This document shows, in pieces, positions 36,901 to 48,227 of a stretch of DNA of 64,000 nt; position 1 is the first letter of the stretch, and each line of letters starts with the position of its first letter. The notes under the pieces are model-generated. The model did no database searches, had not been told where the DNA came from, and saw only the letters and a program-made list of their open reading frames with translations. A program made the translations under genes and the position numbers. Source of the DNA: Hexactinellida sp. DTS-2022 (Eukaryota > Porifera > Hexactinellida); NCBI GenBank assembly GCA_028753945.1, contig JAPNXP010000005.1, positions 1,488,001-1,552,000 of the forward strand, written 5' to 3'.

Positions 36901-38824
36901 TTAGTCCATTGTATAGTAATGCTGCAATTAAATAGAAGCCAGCTGGAATTTATAGGTTGAATCAATTTAATTATCTCAAGTTGAATCAATAGAGTAAGAT
37001 TTAACAAGTTAAATCAATATAATTATTACAAGTTGAAACAATGGAATTAGATTTCACAGTTTTACTGAAATTGAAGTGTGAGTAAACAAAGAAGTTTAAA
37101 GCCCCATTTATGGCAGAAATTAAACCCTTTATGCGAAACTTTCTTGTCCCATCAGACGCAGAATTTTATGGCGAGTCCAAATGTGAAATAAAATTTGGGG
37201 GTTTAGTAAAACAACTTATGAGTTATGGACCAGACAAAATTTGAAAGGTGTTAAAGATGTGTCAAAAATTTGTTAATAAAAAATCGTAACCCCAGGTGCA
37301 AATTAGACGTCGACTCCGAACCTACATGCCAAGTTTCAGCCCATCAACCATAAAGCTCTGGCCAGGGCACCGTCTACGGAGAAAAAAAAAAATCCAAAAT
37401 TGCAGCCTGCGCAGACATCATGTTCCTTGGGTGGCACTATATTTTGTTGGTGGTTTATTGATAGTGCCTCCAATGGAACATGCTGTCGGCACAGGATGCA
37501 ATTTTGTATTTTTTTTTGCCATGTCATCATCACTATGAAGGTGTCAAATTATTTCAAAAAGGTGTTACACAAGGCATCGACCCTTAGAGTGGTGGAAGTT
37601 TCCATTTAGTTCACTTCATTTTAGAGATATTCAAGTTTGAGTAGAATATAATAGCTGATGACTCAGCATTTTTTATGTGAGTGTTGGGTCATCACCCAAC
37701 ATCAACTAACTCATTTTAAATATCGAATTAACAAAATTGTAAAAACACATTTTTTTAGCGATGTCATCATCACCTCAAGGTGTCAAGACCCACTTGTATA
37801 GGTGGCACGTGCCATAAGGACCAATTGATAAATTGAAAGTTTGTTTCTATCTTCAATGATCTCTGAGATTTATGATATTTAGCTAATTAGTATATAAATT
37901 TATTTAATGTATTAATTATTTAACATCATTATTATATACAGCAAAATAAATTAAGTTCAAATATTTGCAATTAATAATAATTTAAATTGAATTCACTATA
38001 ATATTTGAATTCCACGCACTCGATAACCCCAATAATCTAATTGGAACCGTCTCTATAAAGTTAAATACAAAAGGAATTTATTATAATTAATTACTTCAGT
38101 ACATTAATTGTGCAAGAATATTCTCGCCGAAATATATATAATCACTTAATCTGTCGTTGTTGTGGAATGTAAAATCTTAACTGTTCTATCATAAACCATC
38201 TTGAGTTTAATGCCATTCATTCACTATGTAGTGATAATAAATTATATTATTAGTAATTTATTTTAGCAATGTTATCCATGGTTGGTTGAGTTGAGTCAAC
38301 AAATTCCTTATATTATATTATTTTATTTAATCCATTGTATAGTAAGACTAGAATTAAATAGAAGCCAGCTGGAATTTATAAGTTAAATCAATCTAATTAT
38401 CGCAAGTTGAATCACTAGAGTAGGATTTAACAAGTTAAATCAATATAATTATTACAAGTTGAAACAATAGAATTAGATTTAACACTTTACTGAAATTGAA
38501 GTGTGAATAAACAAAGAAATTTCAACCCCCATTTATGGCAGAAATTGACCCCTTTATTGAAAGATTTCTTCTCCCATCAGACGCAGAATTTTATGGTGAA
38601 TCCAAATATGAAATAAAATTTGGGGGTTTAGTAAAATATCTTTTTAGTTATGGACCAGACAAATTTTGAAAGGTGTTAAAGATGTGTCCAAAATTTGTTA
38701 ATCAAAAATCGTAACCCCAGGTGCAAATTAGACTTCGACTCCGAACCTACATGCCAAGTTTCAGCCCTCTATGTATACAGGTGTGGCCAGGGCACTTGCT
38801 ACGGAGAAATAATAATAATATAAA

Positions 38825-39068
38825 TAAAGGCAGTGATTCCAATACTGGGCCACTATACTATAGTATAGTCGGCACAGTAAAAATAATAAAAATAATAAAG
38901 GCAGTAAGATTAGAACTGGGCCACTATACTATAGTATAGTCGGCACAGTAATAATAAAGGCAGTGATCCAATACTGGGCCACTATACTATAGTATAGTCG
39001 GCACAGTAATAATAAAGGCAGTGATTCCAATACTGGGCCACTATACTATAGTATAGTCGGCACAGTAA
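38825..39068 (+). repeat. Palindrome array E (4 units)
   Basis: Four ~60-bp palindrome units with AATAATAAAGGCAGT spacers in the slot of a 1.43-kb megarepeat unit, immediately followed by the hairpin at 39072. The neighbouring units at 35965 and 37391 have only the hairpin, so this is a presence/absence difference between adjacent copies. Confidence 0.88.
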
Positions 39069-40416
39069 AAAAATCCAAAATTGCAGCTGTGCCGACGCAT
39101 GTTCCTTTGGTGGCACTATATTTTGGTGGTGGTTTATTGATAGTGCCTCCAATGGGACATGCTGTCAGCACAGCTGCAATTTTGGATTTTTTTTCGCCAT
39201 GTCATCATCACTATGAAGGTGTCAAAATATATCAAAAGGTGTTACAGAAGGCATCGACCCTTAGAGTGGCGGAAGTTTCCATTTAGTTCACTTCATTTTA
39301 GAGATATTCAAGTTTGAGTAGAATATAATAGCTGATGACTCAGCATTTTTTATGTGAGTGTTGGGTCTTCACCCAACTTCAAATAACCCATTTTAAATAT
39401 CGAATTCACAAAATTGTAAAAATACATTTTTTTGACGATGTCATCATCACCTCAAGGTGTCAAGACTCACTTGTATAGGTGGTACGTGGCATAAGGACCA
39501 ATTGATAAATTGAAAGTTTGTTTCTATCTTGTATCATCTCTGAGATTAATGAAATTTAGCTAATTAGTATAAATATTTAATTAATAAATTAATAATTTAA
39601 CATCATTATTATGTCAGCAAAATAAATAAAGTTCAATTATTTGCACTTATTATTAATTTAAATCGAATTTCACTATCATATTTGAATTCAGCGCACTCGA
39701 TAACCCCAATAATCCTATTGGAACCGTCAAGAAGTTAAATACAAAAGGAATTAATTATAATAAATTACGTCAGTACATTAATTGTGCAAGAATATTCTCG
39801 CGAAATAAATATAATCACTTTATCTGTCGTTGTTGTGGAATGTAAAATGTTAACGGTTCTATCATAAACCATCTTTAGTTTAATGCCATTCATTACTTAT
39901 TGATAATAAATTAAATTATTAGTTATTTATTTTAGCAATGTTATCCACGGTGAGTTGAGTAAAGTCAACAAATTCCTTATATAAATTAATTTAACGAGCC
40001 CTTCGGTCTCGGTCGCTTCGCGACGGATCACTCTCTCACAAAAGTCGCTTCGCGACTTTTGTTTGTTCGTGTTAGGCACTACGCAATGCAATTAACGGCC
40101 GCTTCGCGGCCTTTCCCTCCCCAAAAGCAATAATATTAATAATGAGTTCACCTGTGTCCGTGCCTAAAATTCATTTTTCGTTTTGATTAGTTACTGTAAT
40201 TTGTTTTGGGAAATTATGCTTGCAAGTTATTCTCATTGCTCATTAGTTAATAATTATTAGTTAACTAATAGCTCAATAATTCTTAAGGGTAGCTCGTTCT
40301 GCTATATTAAAACGTTAGCTTGTTAACTCAAATAAATTGAGACCTGTGTTGGTAAATTATACGCAATTAATTAATTTCAGTAAATTGCAAAGTAATTTAC
40401 CAACTCTGGATTTAAT

Positions 40417-40497
40417 CTCTGCATAATAATGGTTTAAAGATGAGAATAAGACCGCTACGCGGTCTTATTCTCACCATTAAACCATTATTATGCAGAG
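40417..40497. repeat. 81-bp near-perfect palindrome (39-bp arms, 3-nt loop)
   Basis: The arms start CTCTGCATAATAATGG and end GCATAATAATGG-complementary, with GACCGC-TAC-GCGGTC at the tip; 37 of 39 positions pair. In sister copy H1 the equivalent site (around 7510) has only one arm, so the inverted copy arose after the two elements separated. Confidence 0.88.
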
Positions 40498-40669
40498 GTA
40501 CATTCAGGGTTGCAAAATATTTGATTTAATAGTAATAAAGATTTATACATCCCTCCTAAACTATTTATTTTGCAGGAGCTGGGTTAGTAAATTATTTAAT
40601 TTAATTGATAGGAATAATTAACATAATAAATCTCATCGTTAAGCAGAACCAAAATCTTAGATTACTTAA

Positions 40670-42711
40670 GGGTGCTCTGTACTGATATTTTGACACCCGA
40701 CGACCTAATGTTTTTATTGCGTTTTTGGATAGTACTAATATATCTAAGATATCCCTGAAAATATTAGAGTTCTACTATGTATATATCCTTAGTTATGAAC
40801 TAGACAATGTCAATATAGGCCTAATCCATACTAGCCAAATATTTACAAAAAAATTTTATGTTAGTTTTTAGCGCGAAACATGTCAATTATAAAAAATACC
40901 TGAGTCAATACTCAATGTTTTAAATCGAACCGAAATATGCTTTTTCTTTAATCTACTCTATGTTATTGTCATTTTTGTGAAATTGGTCAAAAAAAACCCA
41001 CTTTTTTTCATTAAAAGTATACTAATTCAATTTTTTTGTATTATATTGCCAAAACTGCCCGCTTTTAAAACATGCGCCTACATATACTGAGCATTTTAAA
41101 AAAAAGTTTGACTTTCTAGAATAAAAATTCTCTTTTTTACATCCATATGCCCAAATGGTCTTTTTTTACACCTTCATAATTAGCATTTAATTAATTTGTG
41201 TCGAAGTGGCTGAGTCCAGAATATGAAAGTGCGAGGAAAAGGAGTTCCTAAACTGCATAAAATAGATAATGTCATTTGAAATTGAATTAGACTATTTTTA
41301 GAAATTTAGAGCTAAGCTCTATCTCATTTGGATCAGAAGTTGGATTTTTGTCAGCTTTTTAACATATTGCCACTTTGACACCACCATATTTGGGCATTTG
41401 AAATCAGAACACATCATTCGAATCATAATATAATCCCAAAAGTTTATCCAATGAGTAAGAAATAGTATCATGATGTGACTAGTATTTTAGAGCTAGTCTC
41501 TGCTGTCCAGAGATCAAGAGTTACAAAATTTGCTTCGTCATCAAAATTGGGCACATCAAATTACCATATATGGTCATGTTAAAAAGTGTGACACCTAGAG
41601 TCCTAAAATGTATTATAAACGTATAGAAAGTCAGGTATTTACAGTATTTTCTAATGCCTATGATCATTTTATCTCAAAGCGTTTCTGAAATATCAACAGG
41701 TGTGAAATGTCAGATTTTTTGCCCCCTTCTGTGGCCCAAAAGTCCATAACTTATCGAATAATGATTGGATCGTGTTGTGTAACGTCTCATTTTGTGCGCA
41801 AATGCTATTTCCATATTTGTATTACCAAATTGGTGTTTTATATAATACTTTATTGTATATTTGAGGGCCTTGAGGTGTGAAAATATGACAAAACAGACAA
41901 AACCATAGTCATAAATTGGTCATAACTCATGATATATTATTGTAAAAGTGTTGAAAACAAATGCTACGCATAGATAAGAAGCTGGCGCATTTTTATGAAG
42001 AATAACAGAATTATTCTGCTGTCCAATTTCCCACAGTAATATATGATCACCGGGTACTTGCATACCCTTCATATTCTTTTATGCCCCTAATTTCCTAATT
42101 TTTGACATATTCCTGAACTTTTTGACGTGAACCTGTATATTTTGACCTGTAGATTCCGAAATTTTTAATTTTGGGAACAATATATGGCAGTCTAGAATTT
42201 TATCGCCTCTTTTGATGTTGAAATTCGGAAAAATTCGTGGGCCGCAGCCTTAGAATGCTTATAAAACCAAAAATAATAATCAGAAAGTCAAAAAATTTCT
42301 CTGGGGTAACACATGATGCATCCTCAGACCCTTGAACTAGAATTGAAAAATTTTTCTTCTAACATTTTATAACGTCAGTTTAGTGCACGACTGCGTTTTA
42401 TGATTATTTTGAAAAATGCCCTTTAGCATCGTTTCTTCTGCAAAAATAAATAAAATAAAAATTATTACTGAGAGGAAATAGTCTCATAATAATATGTTCA
42501 AAAATTCAAAAAGATTCAACAATTTTGAAAAAATGTCATGCCCATATAAGGAAGTCGACGTCTTATTTTATTAAAAAACACCATCTTGATTGAAAATTAA
42601 GAAAAAAAAAATCATAGAAGTCAATCTCTATCTCATCTAGAGTATTCCTAGTAGTAAATTATGCAATTCTGAGATTCACCGTGAACGCCCGAATATCAAT
42701 ACAGATTACCC
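40670..42711. mobile_element. 2.04-kb piggyBac-like non-autonomous element (TTAA target)
   Basis: It is flanked by TTAA at 40666-40669 and 42712-42715. The termini GGGTGCTCTGTACTGATATT and (reverse complement) GGGTAATCTGTATTGATATT match at 17 of 20. Copy H1 shows the uninterrupted sequence (ATTACTTAACTTAATTTC in its orientation), an empty site. The interior lacks any ORF over 60 codons. Sequence related to its interior (TAGAGCTAAGCTCTA, CCATATATGGTCAT) recurs at 54.6-55.2 kb. Confidence 0.72.
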
Positions 42712-43434
42712 TTAATTAACTTAATTCATTTCTAGTAGAAATCCTATGTTCTATTGATAGTCTTATTATAGAAGCCAATATAGGTGTAAATAAACAATGC
42801 ATTTTAGACTCTAAGCGCATTCTTGTTGACCAAACAAATCAGATTGCTAGTAATATAACTTATGTGATTGACTTAAGCTAAATACATCACGAATAGAATA
42901 AACTGATGGAAGCCAAACTGGATTAATCAAGTATGCAATTTCGGAAATATTGTAGGTGAAGATTAAATCATCAAACCTCAATATGTGCAATGATGCAGCA
43001 ATTGGAGGTTACATTTTTGTTATTGCCTGGCTCAGATTAAATGCGAAAATTATAAAAATTTCTAGGGACATGCAATACATTCTGTTTTATAATGTGACAA
43101 AATTATTTGTCGATTGAACCAAAAGTGTAAGAGCTGAATCCAAATTAGTTCCCACGTGACGTCACATTCCCATAAATCGGAACACGTGTGTCTCATTGTA
43201 TGTTGTGTTATCATTTAAAATTGTGGCCGAATCGGATAAAAACTGAAAGAGTTATTACCAAATATGTGCTATTATGACGTCATAGTCCCGTTATTTCGCT
43301 TAGAAAACCAATAGATCGTTGTCGCAGTACAAAGTTACCCCTGCATGCCAATTTTCAGCTTTCTAGGACTCGTAGTCTTTCCTATTAATTCTGGACAAAC
43401 ACACACACAACAATTCCGCTTTTAATATACAGAT

Positions 43435-45665
43435 TTAATCCATTGTATAGTAATGCTAGAATTAAATAGAAGCCAGCTGGAATTTATAAGTTAAATCAAT
43501 ATAATTATCGCAAGTTGAATCACTAGAGTAGGATTTAACAAGTTAAATCAATTTAATTATCGCAAGTTGAATCAATAGAGTAAGATTTAACAAGTTAAAT
43601 CAATATAATTATTACAAGTTGAAACAAATGAATTAGATTTAACAGTTAGACTGAAACTGAAGTGTGAGTAAACAAAGAAATTTCAACCCCCATTTATGGC
43701 AGAAATAAAACTCTTTATTGAAAGTTTTCTTCTCCCATTAGACGCTGAATTTTATGGTGAATCCAAATGTGAAATAAAATTTGGGGGTTTAGTAAAACAT
43801 ATTTTATGTTATGGACCAGAAAAATTTTGAAAGGTGTTAAAAATGTGTCAAAAATTTGTTAATCAAAAATCGTAACCCCAGGTGCAAATTAGACGGTCCC
43901 ATCGCACCTACATGCCAAGTTTCAGCCCATCAACTATAAAGCTCAGGCCAGGGCACCGTCTACGGAGAAAAAAAAAAAAAAATCCAAAATTGCAGCCTGT
44001 GCCGACGCATGTTCCTTTGGTGGCACTATATTTTTGTGATGTTTATTGATAGTGCCTCCAAAGGAACATGCTGTCGGCGCAGGCTGCAATTTTGGATTTT
44101 TTTTTCGCCAAGTCATCAACGTTCAAGGTGTGAAGAAGCATTTGTTAAGTGGTCGGAGTCACAAGGAACGATTGTTGAATTTGAAGTTTGTTTCTATCAT
44201 AAACCATCTAGAATTTAATGACATTCATTCATTTTGTTTTGATAATAAAATATACTATTAGTAATTTATTTTAGCAATGTTATCCACGGTTGGTTGAGTT
44301 GAGTCAACAAATTCCATTTATTATATTATTTTATTTAATCCATTGTATAGTAATACTACAATTAAATAGAAGCCAGCTGGTATTTATAAGTTGAATCAAT
44401 ATATTTATCGCAAGTTGAAACAATAGAGTTAAGATTTAACAAGTGAAATCAATATAATTATTACAAGTTGAAACAATGGAATTAGATTTAACAGTTTACT
44501 GAAATTGAAGTGTGAGTAAACAAAGGAAATTTGAAACTCAATTGTGGCACAATCTAAGCCCAATTTGAAAATTCGGGCACTGTGAAAAGGTGTAGAATTT
44601 AATTCTCTATCCAAATATGTAAATTTTATGAAGCTCACTATTAATTATTTAATGCTATGAGCCATAATTAGTTAAATAGGTGTTAAAATTATTTGATCAA
44701 AAATCGTAACCCCAGGTGCAAATTAGACGGTCACTTCGCAACTACATGCCAAATTTCAGCCCATAATGTATATGGATGTGGCCAGGGCACCTGCTACGGA
44801 GAAATACAAATAAAATAATAAAAAAAAATCCAAAATTGCACCCTGTGCCGACGCATGTTCCTTTGGTGGCACTATATTTTGTTGGTTGTTTATTGATAGT
44901 GCCTCCAAAGGAACATGCTGTCGGCGCAGGCTGCAATTTTGGATTTTTTTTCGCCAAGTCATCAACGCCCAAGGTGTGAAGAAGCATTTGTTAATTGGTC
45001 CGAGTCACAAGGAACGGTAGATAAATTTGAAGTTTGTTTCTATCTTAAACCATCTTGAGTTTGATGCCATTCATTCATTATGTATTGATAATAAATTATA
45101 TTATTTGTTATTTATATTAGCATTGTTATCCACGGTTGAGTTGAATTAAGTCAAAAAATTCCTTATATTATATTATTTTATTTAATCCATTGTATGGTAA
45201 ATTAAATAGAAGCCAGCTGCAATTTATAAGTTAAATCAATTTAATTATCGCAAGTTGAATCAATAGAGTAAGATTTAACAAGTTAAATCAATATAATTAT
45301 TACAAGTTGAAACAATGGAATTAGATTTAACAGTTATACTGAAACTGAAGTGTGAGTAAACAAAGAAATTTCAACCCCCATTTATGGCAGAAATTAAATA
45401 ATTTATTGAAAGTTTTCTTCTCCCATCAGACGCAGAATTTTATGGTGAATCCAAATGTGAAATAAAATTTGGGGGTTTAGTAAAACATATTTTATGTTAT
45501 GGACCAGAAAAATTTTGAAAGGTGTTAAAAATGTGTCAAAAATTTGTTAATCAAAAATCGTAACCCCAGGTGCAAATTAGACGTCGACTCCGAATCTACA
45601 TGCCAAGTTTCAGCCCTCTATGTATACAGGTGTGGCCAGGGCACCTGCTACGGAGAAATAATAAT
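43435..45665 (+). repeat. Megarepeat block 6 (plus orientation)
   Basis: It resumes at TTTAATCCATTGTATAG, exactly where block 5 was interrupted by H2. Hairpins at 43981 and 44827 are 846 bp apart (short class). GTAACCCCAGGTGCAAATTA occurs at about 43871, 44707 and 45561. No gene is supported. Confidence 0.8.
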
Positions 45666-45667
45666 AA

Positions 45668-45962
45668 TATAAATAAAGGCAGTGATTCTAATACTGGGCC
45701 ACTATACTATAGTATAGTCGGCACAGTAAAAATAAAGGCAGTAAGATTAGAACTGGGCCACTATACTATAGTATAGTCGGCACAGTAAAAATAAAGGCAG
45801 TAAGATTAGAACTGGGCCACTATACTATAGTATAGTCGGCACAGTAATAATAAAGGCAGTGATTCTAATACTGGGCCACTATACTATAGTATAGTCGGCA
45901 CAGTAATAAAGGCAGTGATTCCAATACTGGGCCACTATACTATAGTATAGTCGGCACAGTAA
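45668..45962 (+). repeat. Palindrome array F (5 units)
   Basis: Five ~60-bp palindrome units. The last ends in CACAGTAATAATATAATTTA, beyond which the megarepeat runs in minus orientation. This junction closely resembles the one after array D (about 29635). Confidence 0.88.
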
Positions 45963-47092
45963 TAATATAATTTATTATCAATACATAATGAATTAATGGC
46001 ATTAAACTGAAGATGGTTTATGATAGAAACAAACTTCAAATTTATCTACCGTTCCTTGTGACTCGGACCAATTAACAAATGGTTCTTGACACCTTGGGGC
46101 GTTGATGACTGGGCAAAAAAAATCCAAAATTGCAGTCTGTGCCGACAGCATGTTCCTTTGGAGGCACTATCAATAAACAACCAACAAAATATAGTGCCAC
46201 CAAAGGAACATGGGTCGGCACAAACTGCAATTTTGGATTTTCATTATTATTATTCTTTCTCCGTAGACGGTGCCCTGGGCACATCTATATACATAGAGGG
46301 CTGAAACTTGGCATGTAGATTCGGAGTCGACGTCTAATTTGCACCTGGGGTTACGATTTTGAATTAACAAATTTTTGACACATCTTTAACACCTTTCAAA
46401 ATTTGTCTGGTCCATAACTCAAAAAATGTTTTACTAAACCCCAAAATTTAATTCCATATTTGGATTCACCATAAAATTCTGCGTCTGATGGGTGAAGAAA
46501 ATTTTCAATAAATGGTTTAATTTCTGCCATAAATGGGAGTTGAAATTTCTTTGTTTACTCACACTTCAATTTCTGTAAAAGTGTTAAATCTAATTCCTTT
46601 GTTTCAACTTGTAATAATTATATAGATTTAAATTGTTAAATCTACTCTAGTGATTCAACTTGCGATAATTATATTGATTTAACTCATAAATTCCAGCTGG
46701 CTTCTATTTAATTGTAGTATTACTATACAATGGATTAAATAAAATAATATAATATAAGGAATTTATTGACTTTACTCAAATCACCGTGGATAACATTGCT
46801 AAAATAAATAACTAATAATCAAATTTATTATCAATACATAATCAATGAATGGGATTAAACTCAAGATGGTTTATGATAGAAACAAACTTAAAATTCAACA
46901 ATCGTTCCTTGTGACTCCGACAACTTAACAAATGGTTCTTGAGACCTTGAGGCGATGATGACTTGGCGAAAAAAATCCAAAATTGAGGCTGCGGCGACAG
47001 CATGTTCCTTTGGAGGCACTATCAATAAACCACCAACAAAATATGTGGCACCAAAGGAACATGCGTCGGCACAGGCTGCAATTTTGGATTTT
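45963..47092 (-). repeat. Megarepeat block 7 (minus orientation)
   Basis: Reverse-complement units with hairpins at 46121 and 46974 (0.85 kb apart) and CACCTGGGGTTACGAT at 46344. The array ends at 47092, where the hairpin abuts a hairpin-headed element. This is the right edge of the main array. Confidence 0.8.
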
Positions 47093-47535
47093 TGTTGTTG
47101 TTTACACAAAATAGTTAAACAAATTGATGAAAATTCAAAATCAACCTAAAAGTTAAGTTTCAACGGATATTATAGGTAAACAAGTATGCTGAACACGAAT
47201 TTCGCGTTTAGAAATTTCTAATATTAATATTTATTGTTGTTGTTTACACAAAATAGGTAAACAAATTAATGAAATTCAAAATCAACCTAGAAGTTAGCTT
47301 TCAACAGGTATTATAGGTAAACAAGTATGCTGAACACGAATTTCGTATTTATAAATTTAAAATATGAAAAACAAGTTAAAACTATGGAAATCTTATAAAG
47401 GGGTGTGTATAACGTCCATTTCTACCATTTTCCATGGCAGAAAGGGTGAGGAGTAAGGCCGCATAGCGGCCGATAACTTGAGGTGCGTAGCACCGATCTG
47501 TCGCAAAGCGACCGAGACCGAAGGGCTCGTATATT
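47093..47535 (-). mobile_element. Hairpin-headed element, copy H3
   Basis: On the minus strand it starts TACGAGCCCTTCGGTCTCGG, continues through GTCGC-TTT-GCGAC and GGCCGC-TAT-GCGGCC, then CCATGGAAAATGG. Its body contains two tandem copies of a ~115-bp block with GGTAAACAAGTATGCTGAA, a motif also seen in the termini of the 4.3-kb element and near 8015. No ORF. Confidence 0.65.
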
Positions 47536-48221
47536 GTAAGTCGCATTGTGTTACATAATGTTAAGATATTAAAAATAGATATTTAAAAAGGTCAATGGAT
47601 AACAGGATGGGTCAAAGCGTTATTTGATGGGTAAATGGGTCACTCGATGGGTCATGGGTCAATGGGTCACAAATGCGATGGGTGAGATGGGTCATAGGTA
47701 ACCAATGTTGACCCATGGTCATGGTCCACTCTGGATTAAGGAGTGGAAGGTCAAATTCACCTTTTGTTTATCTTGTACTTCTTAACCAACTTATCCGTGT
47801 TCGTATTAATGAATGTACTGTTTTAAGAATTACACTCGGCACTTCGTGCCTCGCGAAGGAGAAAACTATTAATTTTTTCAAAATAAAGTTTTTTTTGGTA
47901 TTACCATGATGACGTCATTCATATATTGAGAATGAGTAAGCATATTTGTGATTTGGGTAGGGGATATATTGGTACGATAAATGTGCATATTGTATTAAAT
48001 TTCACGATTCTATCTCACATGGAGTGTGAGTTATAGTATAGATAGATAGATAGATAATAGTATAGAGAGATAGATTATTAATATTTTTGGATCTCCCGTT
48101 CGGATTAGCGAAGGAATACTGTATTAAACACGAATTGGAAAATAAAACTTGGTCCCGATTAAGCGGTACTCACGCTATTCGTATTAACTGGATCGCGAGA
48201 GAACAGGATTATAACTAGATA
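47536..48221. other. Non-coding spacer beside BPNT1 exon 3
   Basis: Apart from the minisatellite it holds a small GGCAC-TTC-GTGCC hairpin at about 47839, a (GATA)n microsatellite at about 48040-48075 and a pogo-like terminus (TTCGGATTAGCGA) at about 48095-48123. I looked here for the missing 3' exons of BPNT1, in particular a WDTCAPE-type motif, and found none. Confidence 0.6.
47590..47720. repeat. GATGGGTCA minisatellite
   Basis: Irregular tandem copies of a GATGGGTCA/AATGGGTCA motif, about a dozen. It is G-rich on the plus strand against an AT-rich background. Nothing in it suggests a gene. Confidence 0.75.
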
Positions 48222-48227
48222 ACTAAC

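Larger units (their letters stand above)
33296..39992 (+). repeat. Megarepeat block 5 (plus orientation, regular 1.43-kb units)
   Basis: This is the cleanest part of the array. Hairpins at 34543, 35965 and 37391 are 1,422 and 1,426 bp apart, and the next, at 39072, is displaced by a 4-unit palindrome array (38825-39068). Each unit contains CATGCCAAGTTTCAGC, the slot border, the hairpin, CTCAAGGTGTCAAGA and the AGCAATGTTATCCA region. A 363-bp hAT-like element is inserted at 33577. No conserved ORF was found. Confidence 0.85.
39993..43434 (+). mobile_element. Hairpin-headed element, copy H2 (longest)
   Basis: It begins CGAGCCCTTCGGTCTCGG and passes through GTCGC-TTC-GCGAC, a 10-bp-stem hairpin with a TTC loop at about 40041-40063, and GGCCGC-TTC-GCGGCC. 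It ends in a tail with GGACAAACACACACACAACA and TTTTAATATACAGA, rejoining the megarepeat in ATTTAA, which is also present at the left edge. An internal 2,042-bp piggyBac-like element accounts for much of its length. CATGCCAATTTTCAGC near the 3' end resembles the megarepeat motif CATGCCAAGTTTCAGC. No ORF is credible. A retroposon-like origin is possible from the tail, but the class is unresolved. Confidence 0.7.

Noticed and set aside
37660..37690. Hammerhead ribozyme: CTGATGA in the megarepeat (AGCTGATGACTCAGC)
   Set aside because: No GAAA box and no third stem at the expected distance, and several copies read CTGTGATGA, breaking the core.
43080..43300. GTGACGTCAC and TGACGTCA sites as a CRE promoter
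   Set aside because: They lie inside the hairpin-headed mobile element H2 with no gene next to them; there is no support beyond the motif.
8306..47092. Dozens of 60-105-codon open frames, several with related peptides such as AACADACSFGGT and PTHVPLVALYF
   Set aside because: All are translations of the 118-bp hairpin module in its various frames and both strands. They overlap each other, start at random ATGs and have no conserved start or stop context.
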